From Frankiales bacterium (GTDB lineage: Bacteria; Actinomycetota; Actinomycetes; S36-B12; CAIYMF01), in contig WGLY01000025.1 of the NCBI GenBank assembly GCA_016125335.1, forward strand, positions 1-64,000: a stretch of 64,000 nt of DNA, written 5' to 3'. Numbering within the stretch: position 1 is the first letter of the stretch; every line of letters starts with the position of its first letter. Below, piece by piece: positions 26,373 to 34,261 of this stretch. Below the pieces are notes generated by a model, which was given only the letters and a program-made list of their open reading frames with translations, was not told the DNA's origin and made no database searches. The position numbers were made by a program, and so were the translations under genes.

Positions 26373-27410
26373 TCAGATGCCGGCCGAGCCCAGGGCGAAC
26401 ATGACCAGCCACACCACGGCGATCACCTGGAGCACGCGGTCGCCGAGGGCGATGTCCTCGGGGGCGCCGGCGTCGCCGCGGTCGACGTCGAGCGCGAAGC
26501 GCAGCACGGCGAGGATGAACGGCACGACCGACCACGCCGCGAGCGGCACGGCGCCACGGTCGCGCACCGAGAGCTGGAAGGCCCACAGGCAGTAGGCGGT
26601 CAGGACGATGGCCGCAGCGAGCGACCACACGAAGCGCAGGTAGGTCGCCGTGTAGCGCGCCAGCGCGGGGCGCGCGGCACGCCCCTCCTCGCCCAGCTGG
26701 ACGTACTCCGAGTAGCGCTTGCCCGCGGCCATGAACAGCGAGCCGAACGCCGCCACGGTGAGGAACCACGGCGACATCGGGATCCCCGTCGCCGTGCCGC
26801 CCGCGATGGCGCGCAGCACGAACCCGGCGGCGATCACCGCCAGCTCTATCACGGGCTCGTGCTTGAGCCCGTAGGAGTACGCGAGGGTCGCGATGAGGTA
26901 GACCGCGAGCGTGACCAGGAACCCGGGGTAGGTCGACAGGGCCGCGCCGAGCAGCCCGGCACCGGCCAGCAGCACCGCCCACACGACAGCCGCACGGCTC
27001 GACAGCTCGCCGGCGGCGATCGGTCGCAGCCGCTTGCGGGGATGGGCGCGGTCGGCCTCGACGTCGCGCACGTCGTTGAGCAGGTACGTCGCGCTCGCCA
27101 CCGCGCAGAAGCACAGGAAGGCCACGGTCGTGTCCGCGACGACGTCGCGGTCGCCGAGCTTCCCCGCAGCGAGGGGCACGGCGTACACGAGCAGGTTCTT
27201 CACCCACTGCCGCGGGCGCAGCGCGACGACGAGCGCGGCGACGCGGCCCCGCCGGCGGTGCGGGGCCGGGCCGGAGGGCTCGACCGTCGGAGCGGGTCCG
27301 ACCACCGCGGGCGGCGTCGGCGTCGCGGCGTCCTCGAGTGGCGCGGGGGGCTCGGGCACGGCGCCGCCGGTGGCCGGTGGCGTGGGAACGGTCCTGGACA
27401 TCGGCGTCAT
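26373..27410 (-). CDS. ubiA: Decaprenyl-phosphate phosphoribosyltransferase (UbiA family)
   Basis: A 345-residue membrane prenyltransferase that joins decaprenyl phosphate and PRPP to make decaprenylphosphoryl-5-phosphoribose, the precursor for DprE1/DprE2. The first Asp-rich motif is LLNDVRDVEADRAHPRKRLRP and the second region LAYSYGLKHEPVIELAVIAAG, both very close to mycobacterial UbiA (Rv3806c type). About eight to nine hydrophobic helices follow a Pro-rich cytoplasmic N-terminus of about 55 residues. The ATG at 27410 has a GAGG at a suitable distance; an ATG three codons later is an alternative. The 5-phosphatase of the pathway is not evident here. Confidence 0.92.
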   Translation of the reverse strand: MTPMSRTVPTPPATGGAVPEPPAPLEDAATPTPPAVVGPAPTVEPSGPAPHRRRGRVAALVVALRPRQWVKNLLVYAVPLAAGKLGDRDVVADTTVAFLCFCAVASATYLLNDVRDVEADRAHPRKRLRPIAAGELSSRAAVVWAVLLAGAGLLGAALSTYPGFLVTLAVYLIATLAYSYGLKHEPVIELAVIAAGFVLRAIAGGTATGIPMSPWFLTVAAFGSLFMAAGKRYSEYVQLGEEGRAARPALARYTATYLRFVWSLAAAIVLTAYCLWAFQLSVRDRGAVPLAAWSVVPFILAVLRFALDVDRGDAGAPEDIALGDRVLQVIAVVWLVMFALGSAGI

Positions 27411-27563
27411 CCTGGACCTCGCCGTGCCGCATCGGGTGTGAGCATCATGTGAGCGCCCTATGAATCGGTCTGCGCACCGGTTCTGGAGTTGTGCCGGGCC
27501 CGGGTCCTGGTCTCTGATGTGGCCGCGGGCACGATCGTGCCCCGACGAGAGACAGGAGCCGGA

Positions 27564-28733
27564 GTGCTGCGCCGACGCACGAGCTCCTACTCCCGCAGGC
27601 GCCGTCCCGCCTGGGTGTACTGGGTGCGGCGCACCGTGGTGCTCGCCGTCGCGGTGCTCGTGGTGGCGACCTCGTGGTCGATCCTCACCGCGCTGCGCGC
27701 ACCGGGGAACGACGGCACCTCGGTGAAGCTCGCCGAGTGGGCCCGCGACCATTACCTCGGCCCGGTGGTGACGCTGGCGGAGAACATCCAGTACCGGCTC
27801 AGCCCGCCGGCCACCGGCGGTACGCCCGACACCTCGCAGCTCGCCGCGGGCGCCAAGGAGACCCAGTCGCCCGCGGGCGCGCCCGCCGCCACGCACACCG
27901 CCGCTCCGACCATCCCCCTCCAGGCCCCGATCGTGCCGCCGGTGTCGCCGGCGCTCGCCGGCGAGGGCGTGTACGTGCCGGTCGTGAAGCGCAAGACCGG
28001 CGACCTCATCCAGGTCACCTACGTGCGGCCGGACAGCGTGCACACCTCGTACCTCACCGGCGTCGCATGGATGAGCCACACGTTGCGCTTCGTCCTCCAC
28101 CCCGGCTTCCAGGACCCCGGCACGTCGGGGATGTCGCAGCCCGACCTCGTGCCGCCGAGCGCGTTCCCCAACCTCGTCGCCACGTTCAACAGCGGGTTCA
28201 AGCTGAAGGACATCTCTGGGGGCTACTACGACCACGGCCATACGGTGGGCACGCTCACCGACGGCGCCGCCTCCCTCGTGATCTACAAGGACGGCCACGC
28301 GACGGTGGGCACCTGGGGCCAGGACGTGTCGATGACGCCCCAGGTGGCGTTCGTCCGGCAGAACCTCAAGCCGCTCATCACCAACGGGAAGGTCGCGGGC
28401 GACGTCAACGCCAACGTCGAGGCCACGTGGGGTGCCACCATCGGCGGCGCGGCCAACGTGTGGCGCTCCGGGATCGGCGTGACCGCCTCGGGCGACCTCG
28501 TGTACGCCATGGGCGACGCGATGTCCGTGGCCGACCTGGCCGACGTCCTGCAGCGGGCCGGCGCCGTCACCGCCATGCAGCTCGACATCAACGTCGCCTG
28601 GGTGTCGTACATGTGGTACTCGCACCCGACGCCGAGCACGGTCCGCCCGCACAAGATGGGGCAGTTCCAGCGCCCGGTCGACCGCTACCTGTCCGACACC
28701 AGCCGCGACTTCGTCGCCGTCTACGCGCCCTAG
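27564..28733 (+). CDS. Phosphodiester-glycosidase (NAGPA) domain membrane-anchored protein
   Basis: A 389-residue paralogue of the lipoprotein at 24282. An Arg-rich front (LRRRTSSYSRRRRPAW) precedes one membrane helix (about 25-45), then a linker and a NAGPA domain with LVATFNSGFKLKDISGGYYDHG, TWGQDVSMTP, TWGATIGGAANVWRSGIGVT and AMQLDINVAWVSYMW. The start is the GTG at 27564 with AGGAG 8 nt upstream. It is divergent from ubiA. The shared core motifs with the first copy (FN-GFKL-D--GGYY) show duplication; this copy is anchored by a helix rather than a lipid. Topology: catalytic domain outside. Confidence 0.85.
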   Translation: MLRRRTSSYSRRRRPAWVYWVRRTVVLAVAVLVVATSWSILTALRAPGNDGTSVKLAEWARDHYLGPVVTLAENIQYRLSPPATGGTPDTSQLAAGAKETQSPAGAPAATHTAAPTIPLQAPIVPPVSPALAGEGVYVPVVKRKTGDLIQVTYVRPDSVHTSYLTGVAWMSHTLRFVLHPGFQDPGTSGMSQPDLVPPSAFPNLVATFNSGFKLKDISGGYYDHGHTVGTLTDGAASLVIYKDGHATVGTWGQDVSMTPQVAFVRQNLKPLITNGKVAGDVNANVEATWGATIGGAANVWRSGIGVTASGDLVYAMGDAMSVADLADVLQRAGAVTAMQLDINVAWVSYMWYSHPTPSTVRPHKMGQFQRPVDRYLSDTSRDFVAVYAP

Positions 28734-28757
28734 CCGCGCGCGGATCGGCGCACCGAC

Positions 28758-29516
28758 TCAGGCGCGGCGCGCCCGGTGCAGGGCCACGATCCCGCCGTGG
28801 ATGTTCATCCACTCGACGCCGTCCCAGCCGGCCTCGCGGATCCGCTCCGCGAGCGTCGCCTGGTCCGGCCAGGCCTGGATCGACTCGGCCAGGTACACGT
28901 AGGCGTCGGGGTTGCTCGCGACCGCGCGCGCCACCGACGGGATGGCACCCATGAGGTACTCCGAGTACAGCTTGCGCAGCAGCCGGCGGCGCGGGTGGCT
29001 GAACTCGCACACCACCAGCCGACCGCCGGGGCGCACCACGCGCCGCAGCTCGGTCAGCGCGGTGATCGGGTCCACGACGTTGCGCAGGCCGAAGGAGATG
29101 GTGGCCGCGTCGAACACCGAGTCGCCGAACGGCAGGTGCAGCGCGTCGCCAGCGGTGAAGGGCAGCGCCGGCCGGCGCACGTGCCCGACCAGCAGCATCC
29201 CGGGCGAGAAGTCGCACGGGATCACCGTCGCTCCGCGGCCGGACAACGGCTCGCTGGACGAGCCGGTGCCGGCGGCGACGTCGAGGATCACCTCGCCGCG
29301 CAGCGGTGACACCGCCTCGACGAGCGCGCGGCGCCACACCCGGGTCTGCCCCAGGGCCAGCACCTCGTTGGCCACGTCGTAGCGGTCGGCGACGCCGTCG
29401 AACATCGACGCGACGTCGTCGGGGATCTTGTCGAGACTCGCCCTGACCCAGGTGGTCTCCGATGCTGGCGCCGGCATCGCCATGAACCGGCCGTTTCCCA
29501 GTGTCGCAGTGCTCAT
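28758..29516 (-). CDS. menG: Demethylmenaquinone methyltransferase
   Basis: A 252-residue SAM-dependent enzyme for the last step of menaquinone synthesis. It has [23 protein letters not shown], the UbiE/MenG signature start, the SAM motif [15 protein letters not shown], and [13 protein letters not shown], the diagnostic FGLRN motif. The first 24 residues are an extension compared with usual MenG proteins, so a later start is possible, although the ATG at 29516 has a GGGGGC site nearby. It lies divergent to the redox operon that follows, fitting supply of the quinone those proteins may use. Confidence 0.93.
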   Translation of the reverse strand: MSTATLGNGRFMAMPAPASETTWVRASLDKIPDDVASMFDGVADRYDVANEVLALGQTRVWRRALVEAVSPLRGEVILDVAAGTGSSSEPLSGRGATVIPCDFSPGMLLVGHVRRPALPFTAGDALHLPFGDSVFDAATISFGLRNVVDPITALTELRRVVRPGGRLVVCEFSHPRRRLLRKLYSEYLMGAIPSVARAVASNPDAYVYLAESIQAWPDQATLAERIREAGWDGVEWMNIHGGIVALHRARRA

Positions 29517-29875
29517 GTCCGCCCCCTAGACGGGAAGTTCTGCACCTCCAACCTAGGAACGCCGTACCTACGAAGCGCGCCCAGCGGTGATCGACATGTC
29601 ACATGTCTCGGACGTCACGTCGCGCCCTCGCCCGGGCCCACCAGTGGTAGGGCCCGGGCGCCGGGTGAGCGGCTGCGCAGCCGGGCCGGAGCGTCCGGAG
29701 AGGTTCCTGAGCGCCGCGCGCGTCGCTCGCACGGTCTCTCATGGAGCCCACACGTCGACCTCACGACCCGGACAGCGGGCCCTGCCACTGTTCCTCGTGC
29801 CGGACCGCAACCCCCGGCGAACGGCACCCCGCCGCCCGCCCCGCGGGACGACCACGAGACGCACCGGAGGTCGCG
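29517..29875. promoter_or_regulatory. Divergent regulatory region of menG and the redox operon, with tandem ACATGTC
   Basis: No gene is convincing here. GACATGTC, itself a palindrome (29593-29600), is followed directly by ACATGTC (29601-29607), a tandem arrangement between the divergent genes that suits a regulator. TAGGTT in the minus-strand sequence about 45 bp before menG is a possible -10. An open frame from 29741 would extend the next protein, but the ribosome binding site favours 29876. Confidence 0.4.
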
Positions 29876-30211
29876 ATGACCGAGCCCTGGACCCCGCGCA
29901 GCCGCGACGCGCTGCTCACGCGGATCACCCGCACGACGGTGATGTCCGGCGTCACGGCGCTCGTGGCCACCGCCGGCATCAGCTACGGCCTCGCCGCGAG
30001 CACCGGTGCGGTGCTCGCCTCCTCGGCCGACACCGCCTCGTCCGGCAGCACGTCTGCCGCGTCGACCACCGCTTCCACGACGTCCTCGACCAGCAGCACG
30101 GCGGCGAGCACCACGACCACGGGCTCCACCGCCGGCAGCGCCGCCTCGGCGACCACACCGGTCGTGAGCACCACCACCACGGTGCCCGTCGCGACCTCGG
30201 GCGGGTCCTGA
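29876..30211 (+). CDS. Ser/Thr-rich membrane-anchored small protein
   Basis: A 111-residue protein with a cytoplasmic front (MTEPWTPRSRDALLTRITRTT), one membrane helix (about 22-46) and a low-complexity Ser/Thr/Ala tail to the end. GGAGG sits 6 nt before the ATG. It is the first gene of the redox operon, 25 bp before apbE. Its Ser/Thr tail resembles the linker of the FMN-binding protein at 16840, but no flavin-binding domain is attached. It may be a spacer or a flavinylation-independent wall anchor; function unknown. Confidence 0.7.
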   Translation: MTEPWTPRSRDALLTRITRTTVMSGVTALVATAGISYGLAASTGAVLASSADTASSGSTSAASTTASTTSSTSSTAASTTTTGSTAGSAASATTPVVSTTTTVPVATSGGS

Positions 30212-30236
30212 GGCGGAGCAGGGACGGGAAACGACC

Positions 30237-31157
30237 ATGACCACGCGCAGCACCACGTTCGACCTGTGGGGCGGCACCGCGACCGTCGCCACGGTCGGCA
30301 CGGGCTCGCACGAGCAGGCTGTCGACGTCGTGCGGGCCTGGCTCGCCGAGGTGGACGCCGCCGCGAGCACCTACCGCGAGGACAGCGAGCTGTCGCGGCT
30401 CAACGCAGCCGCCGGTGAGCCCGTGCGCGTGGGCCCGGTGCTCGCCGAGGCGCTGCGCGTCGCGCTGCGCGCCGCGGAGCGCACGGCCGGCGCGGTCGAT
30501 CCCACCGTCGGCACGGTCACGCTGCGCGGCGCCGGCCCGTCCCTGCGCCGCAGCGGCAGCCACCGCGACGTGCTGCTCACCGACGACCCGTCCGGCGACG
30601 GCAGCGGCGCCCTGGTGGTGCTGCCGGCCGGGCTGCGCCTCGACCTCGGCGCCACCGCCAAGGCCTGGGCGGCCGACCGGGCCGCCGACGCCGTGCTGCG
30701 CGCCACCGGGCTCGGCGCCCTGGTCTCGCTCGCCGGCGACCTCGCGATCGCCGGCCCCTCCCCCGCCGGCGGGTGGTCGGTGCTGGTCACCGACGACCAC
30801 CGCGAGGGCGTCGCGTCCGCCAACGCCGTCGCCCAGCGGGTCAGCCTCGCCGCGGGCGGCCTCGCGACGTCGAGCACCACGGTGCGCCGCCGCACCACCC
30901 CGGACGGGCTCACCGTGGCCCACCTCGTCGACCCGCTCACCTGGCGACCGGTCGACCCTGTGTGGCGCACCGTGAGCGTGGCCGCGGGCGACTGCGTCAC
31001 CGCGAACACCGCGAGCACCGCGGCCGTGGTGCTGGCCTCCGGCGCCGTCGACTGGCTGCGCACCACCGGTCTGCCCTGCCGTCTCGTCGCCACCGACGGC
31101 TCGATCACCCGGCTCGGCAGCTGGCCCGCCCCCGACGCGCAAGGAGTCCCGGCATGA
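30237..31157 (+). CDS. apbE: FAD:protein FMN transferase
   Basis: A 306-residue ApbE-family enzyme that attaches FMN covalently to Ser/Thr in flavoproteins, using FAD and Mg2+. Recognisable parts are the early TYREDSELSRLN block, LDLGATAKAWAADRAADAV (the family's LD-G-KG motif, with Ala-Thr instead of Gly-Gly), VSLAGDLAIAG, HLVDPLTW and DCVTANTASTAAVVLA. No signal peptide is present, unlike many exported ApbE proteins. It is followed with a 4-nt overlap by the membrane cytochrome-like gene. The nearest candidate substrate is the FMN-binding protein at 16840. Confidence 0.92.
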   Translation: MTTRSTTFDLWGGTATVATVGTGSHEQAVDVVRAWLAEVDAAASTYREDSELSRLNAAAGEPVRVGPVLAEALRVALRAAERTAGAVDPTVGTVTLRGAGPSLRRSGSHRDVLLTDDPSGDGSGALVVLPAGLRLDLGATAKAWAADRAADAVLRATGLGALVSLAGDLAIAGPSPAGGWSVLVTDDHREGVASANAVAQRVSLAAGGLATSSTTVRRRTTPDGLTVAHLVDPLTWRPVDPVWRTVSVAAGDCVTANTASTAAVVLASGAVDWLRTTGLPCRLVATDGSITRLGSWPAPDAQGVPA

Positions 31158-31717
31158 ACCCGCTGTGGCTGGCCACCCGGGCCACCGGCGAGGTGTCCCT
31201 CGTCCTCTTCACGCTCGTGACGATCATGGGCGTCTCCACCACGAAGGGGTGGGCGAGCGCGCGCTGGCCCGAGTCCGTGGTGACGCTGATGCACCGCAAC
31301 GTCTCGCTGCTGTCGCTGGTGTTCCTCGGCGTCCACATCGCGACGACGGTGGTCGACGGCTACGTGCCGATCGGCTGGGTCGACGCGGTGATCCCGTTCC
31401 AGACCTCGTACCGCACGCTGTGGATCGGCCTGGGCACCATCGCCTTCGACCTCGTGCTCGCCGTGATCGTCACCAGCCTGCTGCGACGGCGGATCCCGCA
31501 GTCGCTGTGGAAGGGCATCCACTGGTCGTCGTACGGGCTGTGGGCCGTCGCCGTCGTCCACTCGCTGGGCGCCGGCACCGACCGGCTGCTCACCCGCATC
31601 CTCGCCGCACTGATGGTCGCGGCGGTCGCCGCGGCCGTCGCCGCACGGTTCATGACCCCGCACCGGCAGGACGACCCGGTCGTCTCGGTGCCCGCCAGGA
31701 TGGAGCTCGGCCGATGA
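31154..31717 (+). CDS. Ferric-reductase-like transmembrane (cytochrome b-type) protein
   Basis: A 187-residue membrane protein with about five to six helices and no soluble domain. Likely haem ligands are the His of LMHRNVSLLSLVFLGVHIA and of KGIHWSSYGLWAVAVVHSL, two pairs in a ferric-reductase-like arrangement. AAGGAGT precedes the ATG, which overlaps the apbE stop (ATGA). It resembles the membrane half of the protein at 15404; here the cytoplasmic electron donor would be the NuoF-like protein and ferredoxin encoded directly downstream. Confidence 0.88.
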   Translation: MNPLWLATRATGEVSLVLFTLVTIMGVSTTKGWASARWPESVVTLMHRNVSLLSLVFLGVHIATTVVDGYVPIGWVDAVIPFQTSYRTLWIGLGTIAFDLVLAVIVTSLLRRRIPQSLWKGIHWSSYGLWAVAVVHSLGAGTDRLLTRILAALMVAAVAAAVAARFMTPHRQDDPVVSVPARMELGR

Positions 31718-33057
31718 CGCGATCGCCCGCGAACCCGCCCGCGGACGCCCCGCCCGTCGGAGCCGCCCGGCTCCTCGGCGACGACGTCGGGCCGGACCTG
31801 GGACGCCACCTCAGCGTCCACGGCGCCCCGCCCCAGCTGGGCCGGGTCAAGCGTGGCCACGCCGGCCCGCTCGTCGCCGAGGTGGAGCGCTCCGGGCTCG
31901 CCGGGCGCGGCGGCGGCTGGTTCCCGACCGGCCGCAAGATGCACGCGGTGGTCACCGCGGCGCGCACCGCGCGCAAGGAGCCGGTCGTCGTCGTGAACGC
32001 CATGGAGGGCGAGCCCGCGGCGAGCAAGGACGCCGTGCTGGCCCAGCGCAACCCGCACCTCGTCCTCGACGGCGCCGTGCTGGCCGCGGAGTCGATCGGC
32101 GCGTCGACGGTCACGGTGGCCGCACACCGCGGCGGACGGGCGCTCGGCCTGCTCGAGCGCGCCGCCGAGCAGCGGCGCTCGCGCGGCCTCGACAGCGTCG
32201 AGCTGCGCGTGGTCGACGCCCCGGCCCGCTACGTCGCCAGCGAGGAGAGCGCGCTCGCGCACTTCGTGGGCGACGGCGTCGCGCTGCCGGTCAGCGTGCC
32301 ACCGCGCGTCTACGAGTCCGGCGTCCGACGCCGCCCCACGCTGCTGTCGAATGCCGAGACCTTCGCCCACCTCGCGCTCATCGCGCGACACGGCGCGGAC
32401 TGGTTCCGCCGCGTCGGGGTCGCAGAGGCACCCGGCACGATGCTCATCTCGGTCACCGGCGCGGTCGGCCACCCCGGCGTCCTCGAGGTCCCCACCGGCA
32501 CCACCGTGCGCCAGATCCTCGGCCTCGCCGGCGGCACGACCGGTCCGGTGCACGGACTGGTCACGGGCGGCTACGGCGGCGCGTGGGTCGCCGCCGGCGG
32601 CGTCCTGGACTCGCCGTGGTCGGTCGACGGGCTGCGCCCGTCCGGCGGCGTGCCCGGCGCGGGCGTGCTGGCCGTGCTGCCCGCGGAGGTGTGCGGCCTG
32701 GCCGAGACCGCGCGCGTGGTGCGGTGGATGGCCGGGCAGGGCGCCGGCCAGTGCGGGCCATGCCGCTTCGGGCTGGCCGCCGTCGCCACCGACATGGACA
32801 TGCTCGCCGCGGGACGTCTCAACTCGAGCGGGCTCAAGAACCTCCAGCGGCGGATCGGGATCATCCCCGGCCGCGGCGCGTGCCGGCACCCTGACGGAGC
32901 GGTGCGCTTCGCGGGGACCGCCCTCCAGGTGTTCGACGAGGAGGTGCGCGCCCACGTGCGCGGCCGATGCTCGTCCGGACGGCGCATCGCGGTGCTGCCC
33001 GTCCCCGCCTCGACCGGCGCGCTGCCGGTCGACCGTCCCGGTGAGGAGTGGAGATGA
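31714..33057 (+). CDS. NuoF-like FMN/iron-sulfur oxidoreductase
   Basis: A 447-residue soluble protein related to the 51-kDa NADH-binding subunit of complex I. FMN/NADH motifs are AGRGGGWFPTGRKM (63-76) and NAMEGEPAASKD (95-106). It has SLBB-like and C-terminal Fe-S domains. The usual four-cysteine site (S-C-G-x-C-x-x-C ... C) is reduced here to Cys347, Cys350 and Cys390; the first Cys position is Ala. Cys327 upstream could substitute. Start overlaps the previous stop (ATGA) and the stop overlaps the ferredoxin start, so these genes are one translational unit. It probably links NAD(P)H or ferredoxin to the membrane haems. Confidence 0.88.
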   Translation: MTRSPANPPADAPPVGAARLLGDDVGPDLGRHLSVHGAPPQLGRVKRGHAGPLVAEVERSGLAGRGGGWFPTGRKMHAVVTAARTARKEPVVVVNAMEGEPAASKDAVLAQRNPHLVLDGAVLAAESIGASTVTVAAHRGGRALGLLERAAEQRRSRGLDSVELRVVDAPARYVASEESALAHFVGDGVALPVSVPPRVYESGVRRRPTLLSNAETFAHLALIARHGADWFRRVGVAEAPGTMLISVTGAVGHPGVLEVPTGTTVRQILGLAGGTTGPVHGLVTGGYGGAWVAAGGVLDSPWSVDGLRPSGGVPGAGVLAVLPAEVCGLAETARVVRWMAGQGAGQCGPCRFGLAAVATDMDMLAAGRLNSSGLKNLQRRIGIIPGRGACRHPDGAVRFAGTALQVFDEEVRAHVRGRCSSGRRIAVLPVPASTGALPVDRPGEEWR

Positions 33058-33287
33058 GCGGCCACGTCCTGCGCATCGACCGGATCGCGTGCGACGGCTT
33101 CGGCACGTGCGCGCAGTTGCTGCCCGAGCGCGTGACGCTCGACGAGTGGGGCTACCCGGTCATCGACCCGGCACCGGTCCACGGCGCCGAGCACAGCCAC
33201 GCCAAGCGCGCGGTCAGCGCCTGCCCGCGCCTGGCCCTGCGGCTCGAGAAGGTCCACGACCCCGCCCCGGCGCGCTCCGCGCGCTGA
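33054..33287 (+). CDS. Single-cluster ferredoxin, probably [3Fe-4S]
   Basis: A 77-residue ferredoxin. Cysteines are Cys13 and Cys19 in ACDGFGTC and Cys57 in SACP, the C-x5-C...CP pattern with a non-Cys residue at the place of the second ligand, as in [3Fe-4S] ferredoxins of actinobacteria that often serve P450s or reductases. ATGA overlap with the NuoF-like gene makes it the partner of that protein. It is the last gene before two terminators. Confidence 0.88.
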   Translation: MSGHVLRIDRIACDGFGTCAQLLPERVTLDEWGYPVIDPAPVHGAEHSHAKRAVSACPRLALRLEKVHDPAPARSAR

Positions 33288-33297
33288 CCCCCGACCG

Positions 33298-33337
33298 CAC
33301 CGCCCGCCGCCCTGTCCCCCCGGTGCGGCGGGCGGTG
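33298..33337 (+). terminator. Terminator of the redox operon
   Basis: A perfect 13-bp stem (CACCGCCCGCCGC and complement) with a 14-nt loop, 10 bp after the ferredoxin stop. Confidence 0.85.
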
Positions 33338-33367
33338 CTCCATCCCGGCGCCGCGCGCACCACAGAG

Positions 33368-33400
33368 GGGTGGCTCGGGACCCCCCGGTCCGAGCCACCC
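33368..33400 (+). terminator. Second tandem terminator hairpin
   Basis: An 11-bp perfect stem (GGGTGGCTCGG, 11-nt loop, CCGAGCCACCC) 30 bp beyond the first. Tandem hairpins isolate the sigma-factor gene from read-through. Confidence 0.75.
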
Positions 33401-33706
33401 CTCGGGTGTGTGTGGCGAGCTGTTCAGTTGTGGGCCGTGCTATCGAGTGCGATCTGAGGGCTGGGACGAGATGAAGAGGCCCTCACCCCGGTAGTCGCGG
33501 CAGGTGCCCGCTCCATTACGTGCCCGGTCCCGCATTCACCCTGACGGACCAGTGCGGGCGCGCGGAGCGCTCCTCGAGTCGCGCGACCGGGTGAATCGGC
33601 ACGCGCGGCGTCAGGGGACCGGCCCCTCCTGACGACATCGTGGGCAGGGAGAGCCGGGGTCCGGCGTCCCGTGTGTGCAGGGTTGCCCAGGACGACGGAG
33701 CCGCAG
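33401..33706 (+). promoter_or_regulatory. Upstream region of the ECF sigma gene, no gene seen
   Basis: About 300 bp, somewhat less GC-rich, between the tandem terminators and the sigma gene. It contains a direct repeat GTGCCCG-N9-GTGCCCG near 33506-33528. It should hold the sigma-factor promoter; I cannot assign the boxes. Confidence 0.35.
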
Positions 33707-34261
33707 GTGTCCACCACCGAGGTCGAGCAGTGGCTGTCGCAGGCCGCGCTCGGTGACCGCGAGGCGATCGGTCGCCTCGTGGCCGTGGTGCGCCCTGCCG
33801 TCTTCCGGTTCTGCAGGGCGCGCCTGTGGGACGTCGAGACCGCGGAGGACGTGACGCAGGACGTGCTGCTCGCCGTCTTCCGCGCCCTGCCCGCGCAGCA
33901 GGAGCCCGTCCGCGACCTCGAGGCGTTCTCCATCGCGATCGCCTCGCGTCACGTGGCCACGGCCCACCGGCGCCGGGCCGCGCGTCCCGAGCTGGAGCAG
34001 GACGAGATCCCCGACGTCGTCGACTCGGCACCGACGCCCGACGACGTCATCGTGCTGCACGACGACGTGCGCGCCCTCCAGGCGCTGCTCGAGCACCTGA
34101 CCCCCGTGCAGCGCGACGTCGTGCTGCTCCGCGTCGTCAACGGGCTGTCCGCCGAGGACACGGGCACAGCGCTCGGGCTCACCCCCGGCAACGTCCGCGT
34201 CCTCCAGCACCGCGCGCTGCTGCGGCTGCGCGCCCTCGCGGGACAGGGGGTGCCGGCATGA
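33707..34261 (+). CDS. ECF-type RNA polymerase sigma factor (SigD-like)
   Basis: A 184-residue group 4 sigma factor. Region 2 includes RLWDVETAEDVTQDVLLAVFRALP and region 4 LTPVQRDVVLLRVVNGLSAEDTGTALGLTPGNVRVLQHRALLRLRAL, the latter as residues about 130-177. The GTG at 33707 follows ACGGAG; an upstream in-frame GTG at 33671 would add 12 residues and has no site. The stop overlaps the following gene (ATGA), whose product is a probable anti-sigma factor. Region 4 with G-L-T-P-G-N-V-R-V-L-Q-H-R-A resembles SigD/SigK-type actinobacterial sigmas. Confidence 0.92.
   Translation: MSTTEVEQWLSQAALGDREAIGRLVAVVRPAVFRFCRARLWDVETAEDVTQDVLLAVFRALPAQQEPVRDLEAFSIAIASRHVATAHRRRAARPELEQDEIPDVVDSAPTPDDVIVLHDDVRALQALLEHLTPVQRDVVLLRVVNGLSAEDTGTALGLTPGNVRVLQHRALLRLRALAGQGVPA

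Noticed and set aside
26362-26388. Hairpin between the convergent hydrolase and ubiA genes
   Set aside because: Only about 7 bp can pair and the arm overlaps the ubiA stop, so it was not called as a terminator.
29741-29875. Longer start for the Ser/Thr-rich protein with CHCSSC
   Set aside because: The GGAGG site and the membrane-protein N-terminus support 29876; the cysteine cluster belongs to untranslated sequence.
33506-33528. GTGCCCG direct repeat as a sigma-factor autoregulatory site
   Set aside because: A single short repeat without promoter boxes or a second copy is not enough.
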